Assembly (NCBI GenBank): GCA_963815645.1
Contig: CAWFHL010000001.1
Coordinates: 434,001-498,000 of the forward strand
Origin: JBBRHQ01 sp963815645
GTDB lineage: Bacteria > Actinomycetota > Thermoleophilia > Solirubrobacterales > 70-9
Length of the DNA: 64,000 bases
Direction: 5' to 3'
Position numbers and translations under genes: made by a program. How positions within the stretch are numbered: position 1 is the stretch's first letter; every line of letters begins with the position of its first letter. Below are positions 25,461-33,684 of the stretch, one piece after another. Under the pieces are notes generated by a model. That model did no database searches and had not been told where the DNA came from. It worked only from the letters and a program-made list of their open reading frames with translations.

Positions 25461-25804
25461 ACGTGCTCGAGCAGGGCGTCGTCGTCGAAGTCGAGCTTCG
25501 GGGCCTTGCCGGAGTCCCTGCGCAGGGCGTCGATCGCGCGGTTGCGGACGATCCCCAGGGTCCAGGAGCGGACGCTGCCGCGGGTGGGGTCGAACCGGGC
25601 CCCGCTGCGCCAGATCGAGATGAAGGCCTCCTGGGTGACGTCCTCGGCGGCCTGGCGCGAGCCGACGATCCGGTAGGCGAGCGAGTAGGCGACGCCGCCG
25701 TGGCGGTCGTAGAAGACCTCGAAGGACTCCGCGTCGCGCTCGGCGATCAGCGGCATCAGCTCCTCGTCGGCGAGGCGCTCGGCCTTTACCCTGGATAGCG
25801 CCAT
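25433..25804 (-). pseudogene. ECF sigma factor truncated after region 2
   Basis: Residues 1-95 form a good sigma-70 region 2: SFEVFYDRHGGVAYSLAYRI, EDVTQEAFISIWR and VRSWTLGIVRNRAIDALRR. After LDFDDDALLEH the frame ends within ten residues and no region 4 (DNA-binding helix-turn-helix) is present. The 123 residues compare with about 180-190 in the family. The gene joins the RskA fragment, its usual downstream partner, at about 25450. As it stands it cannot recognise a -35 element. It may be a real deletion or an assembly collapse. Confidence 0.75.
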
Positions 25805-25935
25805 CGTGGATCAGGCTACGCGCCGGGGGCGGCCGTGGATCACTCGGCAAGCGTCCGCTCCGGGCACCAAGATCAGGCCTGAGTTCAGTCCACGCCCGCG
25901 ATTCGCCGAAACCCGGCAAAGCGAGAGGAGATCGA

Positions 25936-26358
25936 ATGCAAGGGTCAAGCCCCGCCCGGCTCTACGCCACGCTCGTCGGCGGCGTCCTCGTGGTCGCCGG
26001 GATCATCGGCTTCTTCTACAGCTCGAGCTTCGGCTCTCCGGGCAGCGTCGATGACGTTTTCGGAATCCTCGACGTAAACGGCTGGCACAACCTCCTCCAC
26101 ATCCTCACCGGAGCGATCGGGCTTATGGTCGCCGGCTATGCGGCCCGCGGCTACGCGCTCGGGCTGGGCTTCGTCTACATCGCGATCGCGATCTGGGGCT
26201 TCATCATCGGCAGCGGCGAGAACATCCTCGGGTTCATCCCGGTCAACACGGCCGACAACTTCCTGCACCTGATCCTCGGGCTGCTCGGGGTCGGGGCGGG
26301 AATCACCACGCCGAAGCAGCGGATCGGCGGCGCGCCGCCGCCGGCTCCCGCCACCTAG
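25936..26358 (+). CDS. DUF4383 membrane protein
   Basis: A 140-residue protein with four membrane helices. DVNGWHNLLHILTGAIGLMV and NTADNFLHLILGLLGV are characteristic of DUF4383, where conserved His/Asn sit at the helix starts. GAGAGGAGATCG upstream is a good ribosome-binding region for the ATG at 25936. The function is unknown in the family. It overlaps the end of the convergent 117-residue gene by 4 bases. The 131 bases upstream, up to the truncated sigma gene, contain its promoter but no clear motif. Confidence 0.85.
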   Translation: MQGSSPARLYATLVGGVLVVAGIIGFFYSSSFGSPGSVDDVFGILDVNGWHNLLHILTGAIGLMVAGYAARGYALGLGFVYIAIAIWGFIIGSGENILGFIPVNTADNFLHLILGLLGVGAGITTPKQRIGGAPPPAPAT

Positions 26359-26708
26359 AAGCGGGAGCGAAGCTGTCCCGCGACGTTCCGCAGGCCGCCG
26401 GTCTGCTGGCGGCCGCGACGGCGGGCCTCGAACAGGACGAGAACCCCGGTCGCGACCCCGCCGGCTGCGACCGCGACCACCGGCCGCACCCAGTTGCGCG
26501 GCTCGCCCAGCGCCCGCAGCTCGCTCTCGGAGAGCTCGTCGGCCCAGCTGGAGAGCTCGTCGGCGGCCGCCTGAGTCACCGCCGCCAGGGTGCTCTCGAC
26601 CCGCTGCGAGAGCCGCTCCGGTGGCTCCATCGGGCGGAGCGCGTCGCCGAGCAACGCTTCGACGTCAAAGGAAGCACCTGACGACTCGGTGGGACCGGGC
26701 TCAGTCAT
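26355..26708 (-). CDS. Single-pass membrane protein, probable sigma-factor partner
   Basis: A 117-residue protein with an acidic N-terminus (DVEALLGDALRPMEPPERLSQRV), one helix near the C-terminus (VRPVVAVAAGGVATGVLVLF) and a basic tail (EARRRGRQQ). Its start overlaps the upstream ECF sigma gene by 8 bases, the usual arrangement of an anti-sigma factor. No zinc-binding anti-sigma motif (HxxxCxxC) is seen. A role as membrane anchor or inhibitor of the sigma factor is an inference from position and layout only. Confidence 0.6.
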   Translation of the reverse strand: MTEPGPTESSGASFDVEALLGDALRPMEPPERLSQRVESTLAAVTQAAADELSSWADELSESELRALGEPRNWVRPVVAVAAGGVATGVLVLFEARRRGRQQTGGLRNVAGQLRSRF

Positions 26709-27261
26709 CGTGGCTCATCTCCTCTTGGAGCTGCTTGATCGCGCGGTGGATGAGGACCTTGGTGGCGCCGTCGGTGCGGCCGAGGGCACGGGCGATCTCG
26801 CGGTTGTCCATGCCGAGGGCGAAGCGCATGATCAGCGCCTCGCGGCGGTCGTCGGGAAGGTGATCGAGGTTCTCCATCACGCGGCGCAGCTCCTCGCGGC
26901 CCTCGACCAGCGCCTCCGTCCCGTGCTGGGCGGGGATCGGGCCGGCGTTCTCCAGCGGGGTCTGGGGCCGGCGCGCGCGGTCTCGGTAGTAGTTGGAGGC
27001 GAGGTTGTGGGCGATCCGGATCAGCCAGGGCCGCAGCGGCCTTCCGTTCGACTCCCGCCGGGCGCGGTCGAAGTGGCGGTAGGCCTGCAGAAAGGCCTGC
27101 TCGGTCAGATCCTCCGCGTCGTGGTGGTTGCCGACCCGGTAGTAGGCGTAGGAGTAGACGTCGCGAAGGTGCGCCCGGTAGAGGTCCTCGAAGGCGCGAT
27201 CGAGTTCCGCCTTCGCGGCGGGGTCGAGGCTTGCCGGCTCGACGGTCTCGCTCTTGGCCAC
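26701..27261 (-). CDS. ECF RNA polymerase sigma factor
   Basis: A 186-residue group 4 sigma factor. Region 2 is seen in FEDLYRAHLRDVYSYAYYRV, AEDLTEQAFLQAYR and LRPWLIRIAHNLASNYYRD, and region 4 in LPDDRREALIMRFALGMDNREIARAL followed by TDGATKVLIHRAI. All parts of a complete ECF sigma are present. It is co-translated with the single-pass membrane protein, which may hold it inactive until a surface signal arrives. It is separate from the truncated sigma gene about 0.9 kb away on the same strand. Confidence 0.9.
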   Translation of the reverse strand: MAKSETVEPASLDPAAKAELDRAFEDLYRAHLRDVYSYAYYRVGNHHDAEDLTEQAFLQAYRHFDRARRESNGRPLRPWLIRIAHNLASNYYRDRARRPQTPLENAGPIPAQHGTEALVEGREELRRVMENLDHLPDDRREALIMRFALGMDNREIARALGRTDGATKVLIHRAIKQLQEEMSHDD

Positions 27262-27288
27262 GCGGCAAGGTTACCCGCGCCCTCATCG

Positions 27289-28953
27289 CTAGGCCGCCTG
27301 CTTCGAGCGCTCTGCACGGCGCAACCCGGCGACCCATTCCTCGGGCCCGATCTCCCCCTCGATCAGGGTCGCGAGGCCGCTGATCGCGCTCGCATCGAGG
27401 CCCGCAGCGGCAATTGTCCCGGCTATCTGGGGAACCGAGTCGAGCCCCTCCGAGGCCTGGCCGATCTCCGCCCTGATCTCCTCCAGGCTGCGTCCGGAGC
27501 CGAGCAGCTCGCCGGCCCGGCGGTTGCGGCTGTCGGGCGCCAGGACGGTCGCCGTCAGGTCGCCGACTCCGGCGAGCCCGGTGAAGGTCTCGAGCCTTGC
27601 TCCGCGGTGGATCGCGTAGTCGACGCATTCGCTCCAGACCTCGGCGGCGGCGATCCCGGCCGCGTTGAGGCCGTGGGGAGCCGCCGCGGCGGCGGCCAGC
27701 GCCGCGGCGTTCTTCGCCGCCCCGGCCATTTCGACCCCAACCACATCGGCGGAGCGCTCACAGACCAGGCCGGCGCGATCGAAGACATCACCGACCTGGG
27801 AGCGAAGGTCGGCGTCGTCTGAGCCGAGCACCAGGGCGGCGGAGCCGGAAACCGCCTCGCGGGAGTGCGCCGGTCCGCCGAGACAGGCGATCGCCCGCGA
27901 CCGCACCCGCTCGGCGACGTACTCGGAGGGCAGCTGGCCCTGAGGCGCGACCAGGCCCTTGCTGAGCAGCAGAATCGCGGTCCGGCTTCCGATCCGGTCG
28001 GCGATCGCGCCGACCCCTTGGGGAAGCGAGGAGGAGGGGATCGCCAGGCAGATCAGGTCGAGGCCGGCAAGCTCGATCCCGGAGGCCTGCTTGACCCGGA
28101 CCGAGTCGGGCAGGGTGACCCCCTCGAGGTAGCGGCTGTTCTGGCGCTCGGCGGAGATCAGCTCGGCCTGCTCGGCGGTCCGCGTCCCGAGCTGCACCTC
28201 GAGCCCGCCCCGGGCCAGCAGCACGGCCATCGCGGTTCCCCAACTGCCGGCTCCGATCACAGCGGCGCGGCGCATCGGCGGCAGCCCGCCGAGGTCCTCC
28301 CATTGGAGTTCCACGTTGGGCCAGATGCGCGAGGTGACGGTCGCGGCGAGCGCCGGGGAGGGGCTCTCGGAGCGGGGAAAGGTGATCGCCCGGCCGATCC
28401 GCAGCCGCACCTTGCGCGGGCGGATCCGCCATCCCCGGCGGACCGCTTCGCTGCCGAGGACGGCGACCGGGAGCACCTGGGCGCCGGTCTGCAGGGCGAG
28501 GCGCCCGACCCCTCGCTTGGGGCTGGCCAGCGAGCCGGTGCGGATTCGCGTCCCCTCGGGAAAGATGCAGACGGTGCCGCCGCGCTCGAGCACCATCCGC
28601 GCCGTCTTCATCGCCTCTTCGTCCGACTCTCCCCTGCGAATCGGGAAGGCACCGCACCGGCAGAGGATCCACCCCTGCCAGCGTTTCGAGAACAGCTCGA
28701 TCTTCGCCACGTAGTTCATCGGCCGCCGCCAGGGCAGGGAGGCGCCGATCACGAAGGGGTCGAGGAAGCTGCGGTGGTTGGCGGCGACGATCAGGCCGCC
28801 CTTCACCCTGGCGTTTTTGCGGCCCTGGCGGGAGAGCCGCAGGTAGATCAGGAGCGCCGGCTGGAGAATCACCCGCGCCAGCAGGTAGATCGCCCAGTTG
28901 ACCCCGTGCTTGCGGGTGTAGTCGTGATAGCGCTGGAGCTGGTCTTCGCTCAC
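27289..28953 (-). CDS. plsC-gpsA: Fused 1-acylglycerol-3-phosphate acyltransferase and glycerol-3-phosphate dehydrogenase
   Basis: One unbroken 554-residue frame holds two enzymes. Residues about 1-225 are PlsC-like: NHRSFLDPF is the NHxxxxD acyltransferase motif and FPEGTR the glycerol-phosphate-binding motif. Residues about 228-554 are GpsA: AVIGAGSWGTAMAVLLA is the NAD motif, ILLLSKGL and GGPAHSREAV follow, and GVEMAGAAKNAAALAAA holds the catalytic lysine. GpsA makes glycerol-3-phosphate for phospholipids and PlsC adds the second acyl chain. Fusion could couple supply and use at the membrane. No frameshift is visible at the joint (PPMRRAAVIGAGS), although MRR could still serve as an internal start. 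Confidence 0.88.
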   Translation of the reverse strand: MSEDQLQRYHDYTRKHGVNWAIYLLARVILQPALLIYLRLSRQGRKNARVKGGLIVAANHRSFLDPFVIGASLPWRRPMNYVAKIELFSKRWQGWILCRCGAFPIRRGESDEEAMKTARMVLERGGTVCIFPEGTRIRTGSLASPKRGVGRLALQTGAQVLPVAVLGSEAVRRGWRIRPRKVRLRIGRAITFPRSESPSPALAATVTSRIWPNVELQWEDLGGLPPMRRAAVIGAGSWGTAMAVLLARGGLEVQLGTRTAEQAELISAERQNSRYLEGVTLPDSVRVKQASGIELAGLDLICLAIPSSSLPQGVGAIADRIGSRTAILLLSKGLVAPQGQLPSEYVAERVRSRAIACLGGPAHSREAVSGSAALVLGSDDADLRSQVGDVFDRAGLVCERSADVVGVEMAGAAKNAAALAAAAAAPHGLNAAGIAAAEVWSECVDYAIHRGARLETFTGLAGVGDLTATVLAPDSRNRRAGELLGSGRSLEEIRAEIGQASEGLDSVPQIAGTIAAAGLDASAISGLATLIEGEIGPEEWVAGLRRAERSKQAA

Positions 28954-29007
28954 TAACAGCGCTACACGGTCGGCTCCGCCGCGTTACAGGCCGCGGGAAG
29001 CCGCCCG

Positions 29008-30012
29008 CTACCAGGCGGCTTCGATGATCTGCCTCAACTCGTCCCGGCCCGGCGGGTCGGGGGTGAACCGGAGCTCCGGGCGTGCCTCGATCGCGTCCAG
29101 GGCGGCCTCCAGCTCGGAGCGCTCGGCGCCGGCGGCTCCGAGCCCGGCCGGCTCTCCTCCGAGTGCCAGGATCCGGGGCTCGAGCCCGGCTGGATCGGTG
29201 CCGATCGCCTCGGCGAGGGCGCCGATCTGTTCAGGTGCCCGGTTTCGCATCGCCGCCATCGCCCGGGGGAGGATCGCCGCGTTGGTCTCCGCATGGGAGC
29301 TGCCGCAGAACCGCACCAGGGTCTGGCAGATGACGTGGTGGATGGCGAACAGGGCCGAGTCGATCGCGTAGCCGCAGAGGATCGATCCCAGCGCCAGGAC
29401 GCCGCGGTCGCGCTGCTCGCGCTCCTGATCGAGCGCCGCGGCGATCATTCCGGCGCCGCGCAGCGCGGTCATTCGCGAGACCGGGTTGGCCAACGGCGTG
29501 TAGAGGGAGTCGGCACCGTGGGCGAGGGCGTTGATCGAACTGGCGCGCAGCTCGGGCTCCGGCTGCGAGGTCATCGCGCCCGGGTCGGCGATCACGACCG
29601 AGGGGCGCACCAGACCCCCGGAGCGGTCCTCGGCTCCGGTCGGGAGGCGGTGGATCCCGGTCATCTCGGCGCCGGACATCGTCGTCGGGATCGCCGCCAC
29701 CGCGGCGCCGCTGACCGCGGCGACCGCCTTGGCAGCGTCGATCACCCGGCCGCCGCCGAGGGCGACCAGGTGGTCGGCTCGCTCGGCCGCGGGGAGGATC
29801 GCGGCGGCGACGTCGGGGACGCCGCCAGGGCCGACCACATGAACCGCAGCGGCCGCGTCGCCCAGCCCCGGGTCTGCAGTCAACGCCCGCTCAGTCGTCA
29901 GCAACTCGAAGGAGTCGAAGCCGTTCTCTTCGAGCAATGCTGCGGCCGAGCCGAGCCCCTCGGCGCGAAAGACAACGGTCCGGTCGCCGTCACGCCAGAG
30001 GAAGTCCTCCAC
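29008..30012 (-). CDS. Iron-containing alcohol dehydrogenase, maleylacetate-reductase-like
   Basis: A 334-residue member of the Fe-ADH family. HLVALGGGRVIDAAKAVA is the NAD-binding GGGS-like motif, AAIPTTMSGAEMTG the family signature, INALAHGADSLY and FAIHHVICQTL hold the metal-binding histidines, and SSHAETNAAILPRA follows. It matches maleylacetate reductases better than propanediol-type enzymes. It starts at a GTG that overlaps the stop of the upstream ring-cleavage dioxygenase gene by one base (TAGTG). A role in hydroquinone or chlorinated-aromatic breakdown is therefore likely. Confidence 0.8.
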   Translation of the reverse strand: MEDFLWRDGDRTVVFRAEGLGSAAALLEENGFDSFELLTTERALTADPGLGDAAAAVHVVGPGGVPDVAAAILPAAERADHLVALGGGRVIDAAKAVAAVSGAAVAAIPTTMSGAEMTGIHRLPTGAEDRSGGLVRPSVVIADPGAMTSQPEPELRASSINALAHGADSLYTPLANPVSRMTALRGAGMIAAALDQEREQRDRGVLALGSILCGYAIDSALFAIHHVICQTLVRFCGSSHAETNAAILPRAMAAMRNRAPEQIGALAEAIGTDPAGLEPRILALGGEPAGLGAAGAERSELEAALDAIEARPELRFTPDPPGRDELRQIIEAAW

Positions 30013-30929
30013 TACTTCGTCGCGGCCAGCCGCGGGTTGACGATCGGCCGCAGCTTCGGCTCGACCTCTTCGCGAATGTGCTCGTAGGCGGGCGGCAGGG
30101 AGAGCTTCTCGCCGAGGTGCTCGAGCGGCTCGTCGACGGTGAAACCGGGACCCAGGGTGGCAACCTCAAAGAGGACACCGCTGGGCTCGCGGAAATAGAT
30201 CGACTTGAAATAGAAGCGGTCGATCACGGGCGTCGGGCCTGGCTCCGCCCCGGATCGCCTGCTCGCGCCAGCTCTCGTGCTCGTCGATGCTCGAAGCCCA
30301 GGCGACGTGGTGGACGGTGCCCGCCCCCTCCAGCCCATTCTGGGCCGGCGGCTCGTCGTAGATGTAGACGCCGCCGCGCTGATCGCCGCGTGCCTCCCAG
30401 CCTTCGCCTGAAGACTCGAAGCCGAGCGCATCGAGCAGCCCGCGGCTCGCCTCGGGGTCGGCGCTGTAGGCGCGGACCGAGTCGAAGCCCTGCAGGGCCA
30501 GCTCGCGGGGGATCTCCGGGTGCTCGGCGCTCAGCGGCGCGTCGGTGGTGTCGACGACCGCCAGCTCATGGCCGAGGCCCTCCGGATCGGCGAAGCGGAG
30601 CCGGTCGCCCTCACGGGAGCTCTCGATCCCGTGGGCGCCCAGCCGCTGCTCCCAGAAGTCGATCGCCTCGGGAGAGCCCACCCGCCAGACGATCCGGTGG
30701 ACCATCCCGGCTCCGGCCCGGCCCTCGGGACTCCTGGGAACTCGAAGAAGGTGAGATCGGAGCCCGCGCTGCCCTCCTCGTCGGCGAAGAACAGGTGGTA
30801 GACGGTCGGCTGGTCCTGGTTGACGGTCTTCTTGACGAGTCGCAGGCCCAACACCGCGACGTAGAAGTCGACGTTCTTCTGGCCGTTCTCGGTGATCGCC
30901 GTGATGTGGTGGATTCCCTCGAGCTTCAT
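30012..30929 (-). CDS. VOC-family ring-cleavage dioxygenase, MhqO/LinE-like (two frameshifts)
   Basis: It starts MKLEGIHHITAITENGQKN, the hallmark of MhqO/MhqA-type extradiol dioxygenases that open hydroquinones. Family text continues in three frames: DFYVAVLGLRLVKKTVNQDQ and GSDLTFFEFPG in the first, GMVHRIVWRVGSPEAIDFW and GTVHHVAWASS in the second (after about 30722), and RFYFKSIYFREPSGVLFEVA in the third (after about 30238). The two single-base breaks are probably sequence errors, giving a protein of about 305 residues. H-H-E metal ligands are expected at VHRI, VHHV and FEVA. A palindrome lies 30 bases upstream. It is coupled with the maleylacetate-reductase-like gene. Confidence 0.8.
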
Positions 30930-30958
30930 CGTTCTGCCTCTCCTCTGTTCTCCTCAAG

Positions 30959-30978
30959 ATACTTGACTACTCAAGTAT
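30959..30978. promoter_or_regulatory. MarR/MhqR-type operator-like palindrome
   Basis: ATACTTGA and TCAAGTAT form a perfect 8-base inverted repeat around CTAC. It lies 30 bases upstream of the ring-cleavage dioxygenase start, where a repressor would cover the promoter. TTGA/TCAA palindromes fit MarR-type quinone-sensing repressors. No regulator gene is adjacent. Confidence 0.6.
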
Positions 30979-31026
30979 TGCATAGCGCCGACCCCGCCGC
31001 GAACCGCCACTACCCTTCCCGCAGTG

Positions 31027-31100
31027 GCCGGAGTAGCTCAGTTGGTCAGAGCGCCTGATTTGTAATCAGGGGGGCGTCGGTTCGAATCCGACCTCCGGCT
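31027..31100 (+). tRNA. tRNA-Thr (anticodon UGU)
   Basis: A complete 74-base cloverleaf. The acceptor stem is GCCGGAG/CTCCGGC and the D arm is GCTC/GAGC. The anticodon stem CCTGA/TCAGG has loop TTTGTAA with the anticodon TGT at 31061-31063. The T arm contains GGTTCGAATCC. The 3' CCA is not encoded. It reads ACA and, by wobble, ACG threonine codons. Confidence 0.95.
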
Positions 31101-31129
31101 CCTTGGAATCTGGCGAACCACCTGAGGGC

Positions 31130-32128
31130 GTGATTTTCCGGATGCTCGAGCCGAGCGAGAGTGCTGTTCTGGGCGAGGCGATCCGCGCGGCCTACGGCGA
31201 CTCCTATGACGCCGCCTGGGTCTATGACAGAGCTGAAGTCGGGCGGCGGCTCGGGGAAGGGACCTACGTCTCCTGCGTCGCCGAGGGCCCGGCGGGCGAG
31301 CTGCTCTGTCATGTCGGTCTCGAACGCCATACCCCGGCCGACCGGGTTGGCCATTCCGGGCAGGCGGTGACGATGCCGGTGGCACGCGGACAGCATCTGT
31401 TCACGGCGACCAAGCGGCGGCTGATCGAGTGGGCACGCGAGGCGGGCCTCGCCGGGATGTACGGAGAGGCCACCGCCGCCCACCCCTACAGCGAGCGGGC
31501 CAACGTCGAGCTGGGCGCGCACGAGACCGGCTTCCTGCTCGGCTGGATACCCGGAACGGTGTCCAACAACGCCGCCGCGGAGCAGGCCGGAAGTCGTCAA
31601 TCCGCGGCGCTCTTCTACACCAAGACCAACGACGGCGACGACCGCCCGGTCTTCGCCCCGGAGCGCCACCGCGAGATGGTCGAGCAGACCCTGCGCTGCT
31701 GCGAGCTGCGCGGCTCGATCACGGATCCGCCCGGCCATGCCTCGCTGGCGCCGCGGACCGAGCTACACGTCGAGGTGCGCGAGGACCACAACCTCGCCGT
31801 GCTCACCGTGCACCGCCCCGGTTCAGATCTCGAGCAGCGGGTCGCGGCCCGGCGCGCGGAGCTGTTCGCCGCCGGGCTGGACGCGCTCTTCGTCGACATG
31901 CCGATGGAGACGCCGGAGACTGCGCTGGTCGCCGACCACCTCGAGGCCCTGGGGGTCTTCTATTCGGGGATCTTCCCCAACACCCGCGCCGACGGGGACG
32001 TCCTGCGCATGCAGTCGCTGAACCGGGTCACCGTCCGCACCGGGGACGTCGCGGTCATCTCGGACCACGGCCGCGAGCTGCTCGACTACGTGCTCACCGA
32101 CCTCGAAGCGACCCACGGCTCCGGCTAG
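31130..32128 (+). CDS. GNAT-like acyltransferase-domain protein
   Basis: About 332 residues. The first half resembles a GNAT acetyltransferase fold (ILEPSES-like start, YVSCVAEGPAGELLCHVGLE, AVTMPVARGQHLFTATKRRLIEWAREAGL). In GNATs the segment after VTMPVARG is the acetyl-CoA pyrophosphate loop. The second half (LHVEVREDHNLAVLTVHRPG, LFVDMPMETPE, FYSGIFPNTRADGDVLRMQ) is typical of proteins described as GNAT family in actinobacteria. GTG 31130 is chosen because the frame before it lies next to the tRNA; ATG 31142 is possible. The donor and substrate are unknown. Confidence 0.55.
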   Translation: MIFRMLEPSESAVLGEAIRAAYGDSYDAAWVYDRAEVGRRLGEGTYVSCVAEGPAGELLCHVGLERHTPADRVGHSGQAVTMPVARGQHLFTATKRRLIEWAREAGLAGMYGEATAAHPYSERANVELGAHETGFLLGWIPGTVSNNAAAEQAGSRQSAALFYTKTNDGDDRPVFAPERHREMVEQTLRCCELRGSITDPPGHASLAPRTELHVEVREDHNLAVLTVHRPGSDLEQRVAARRAELFAAGLDALFVDMPMETPETALVADHLEALGVFYSGIFPNTRADGDVLRMQSLNRVTVRTGDVAVISDHGRELLDYVLTDLEATHGSG

Positions 32129-32823
32129 AGCGGCACCTCACGCGAGTTGAGGTGGACGCCGACCTTGCGCTTGACGCGCTGCAGGGCGTTGTCCACGGTC
32201 TTCGTGTCGCACTCGAGCCGCTCGCCGATCACCTCGTAGGAGTGGCCGTCGAGGTAGAGCGAGAGGACCCTGCTCTCCAGCTCGGAAAGCACACCCGAGA
32301 GGCAGGTGATCAGGCTCTCCAGCTCCTCTGTCGCGATCACCTGGTTGACGGGGTCGCTGACCGAGGGCCCGGGAAGGATCTCGTCAAGGGTGGTCTCGGA
32401 ATCGCCGGCCGCGGCGGGCGATTGGCTGAAGGAGACGTACTGGTTCAGCGGGGTGTGCTTGTTGCGGGTCGCGGTCTTCACCGCCGTGATGATCTGGCGG
32501 GTGATGCAGAGCTCGGCGAAGTTGCGAAAGCTCGATTCGCGATCGGTGCGGTAATCGCGCACCGCCTTGTAGAGGCCGAGGAGGCCCTCCTGGATCAGGT
32601 CGTCGGACTCCCCGCCGAGCAGGAAATATGAGGAGGCCTTGAGCCGGACGAAGCCGCGGTAGCGGCGGATGATCGCGTCGTAGGCGTCGGACCGCCCTTC
32701 CTTGGCGAGCGCGACCAGGTAATGATCATCAAGCTCAGGTTGAGCGTTAGTGTCCGAGAACGGGGCGCTGGAGCGGGCCGGCGCCGGGAGCTGCATCTCG
32801 TGCGTAGCGGTAGGTAGGGCCAC
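32125..32823 (-). CDS. sigH: RNA polymerase sigma factor, SigH (sporulation-type) family
   Basis: A 232-residue sigma-70 family factor like Bacillus SigH. DHYLVALAKEGRSDAYDAII, ESDDLIQEGLLGLYKAVRDY and FAELCITRQIITAVKTATR form region 2, and LSELESRVLSLYLDGHSYEVI with TKTVDNALQRVKRKV forms region 4. AAGGAGAG seven bases before the GTG at 32823 fixes the start. It lies after rlmB, as in Bacillus. In non-sporulating actinobacteria the role of this family is in general transition-phase or stress expression, so a sporulation role should not be assumed. Confidence 0.9.
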   Translation of the reverse strand: MALPTATHEMQLPAPARSSAPFSDTNAQPELDDHYLVALAKEGRSDAYDAIIRRYRGFVRLKASSYFLLGGESDDLIQEGLLGLYKAVRDYRTDRESSFRNFAELCITRQIITAVKTATRNKHTPLNQYVSFSQSPAAAGDSETTLDEILPGPSVSDPVNQVIATEELESLITCLSGVLSELESRVLSLYLDGHSYEVIGERLECDTKTVDNALQRVKRKVGVHLNSREVPL

Positions 32824-32925
32824 TTAGCTTCTCTCCTTTTTCGAGAAGTTCCGTGGCGCCGCTTACCTCCCCAGGGGCGCCGTCTTAAAAGGATGCTTCC
32901 TCAGACTCAAGTTGAGGTTCACCCT

Positions 32926-32966
32926 TTATCCGCGGATAAGTCTACGCGGCTTCCGGTTTCTGTCAA
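32926..32966 (-). promoter_or_regulatory. Sigma-70-type promoter with overlapping palindrome upstream of sigH
   Basis: On the minus strand TTGACA (32966-32961) is followed after 16 bases by TAGACT (32944-32939), a good housekeeping promoter. The perfect palindrome TTATCCGCGGATAA (32926-32939) starts right after the -10 element, where a bound repressor would block transcription. The start codon is about 105 bases downstream. Confidence 0.65.
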
Positions 32967-33015
32967 CCCCGATCCGCGCCGGATGCAATCTGGCTTGCAA
33001 CCGCCGCTGCATTTG

Positions 33016-33681
33016 TTAGGCGCCGTGGCGCTGGCGGAACGCCTCGAACAGCAGCGCCGCGGCGGCGGCCGAGACGTTCAGGGAGTCGACCCTGCCGACC
33101 TGCGGCAGGGCCACCGTCCCGTCGCAGGCCGAGGCCACCCGCGGCCGGATCCCCTTGCCCTCTCCGCCCAGCACAAGCACGGTGCCGCCGCGGAGGTCGA
33201 GGTCCCACGGCGGCTTCTCCCCACCGGCCGTCGACCCCCAGATCCACAGCCCCGCCCCCTTCGCCTGCCCGAGCCAGTCGGCGAGATTGCGGACCCGCGC
33301 CACCGGCAGGTGCTCGAGAGCTCCTGCCGAGGCCTTGCAGGCGGCCGCGCTCACCGCGGCCGCGCGTCGTTCGCAGATCACCACCCCGGAGGCGCCGGCC
33401 ACCTCTGCCGAGCGGCAGACGGCCCCGAGGTTGCGCGGGTCCTGGACCTGGTCGAGCGCCACCAGCAGCGGCTCCTCCGCCTCCAGCAGGCTCTGTGGGT
33501 CGGCGTAGGGGAAGGGATCGACCTCCGCGACCACCCCCTGGTGGTCGGGAGATCCGGCCAGCCGCTCGAGCTCCTCGGTCGCGGTCTGCGGCGCCCGCCA
33601 GATTCGGTGCACTCCGCGGCGGCCCCGCTCGGCCTCGGCTACCGGGCGCCGCCCGTAGATCAGCTGGCGCCGCCCCGGCAA
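33016..33681 (-). CDS. rlmB: 23S rRNA 2'-O-methyltransferase, RlmB/TrmH family
   Basis: SPOUT-class methyltransferase that methylates the ribose of a 23S rRNA guanosine. LIYGRRPVAEA is the N-terminal substrate-binding start, ALDQVQDPRNLGAVCRSAEVAGA, LVLGGEGKGI and LPQVGRVDSLNVSAAAAALL are the three SPOUT/TrmH motifs including the knot region. The 221 residues are slightly short but all motifs are present. The start is TTG 33681, four bases after the cysS stop. Its place between cysS and sigH is the same as in B. subtilis. Confidence 0.92.
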   Translation of the reverse strand: MPGRRQLIYGRRPVAEAERGRRGVHRIWRAPQTATEELERLAGSPDHQGVVAEVDPFPYADPQSLLEAEEPLLVALDQVQDPRNLGAVCRSAEVAGASGVVICERRAAAVSAAACKASAGALEHLPVARVRNLADWLGQAKGAGLWIWGSTAGGEKPPWDLDLRGGTVLVLGGEGKGIRPRVASACDGTVALPQVGRVDSLNVSAAAAALLFEAFRQRHGA

Positions 33682-33684
33682 GCC

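Noticed and set aside
31103..31129. An N-terminal extension of the GNAT-like protein starting at TTG 31103
   Set aside because: It would start three bases after the tRNA, with no ribosome-binding site. The tRNA 3' trailer is the simpler explanation.
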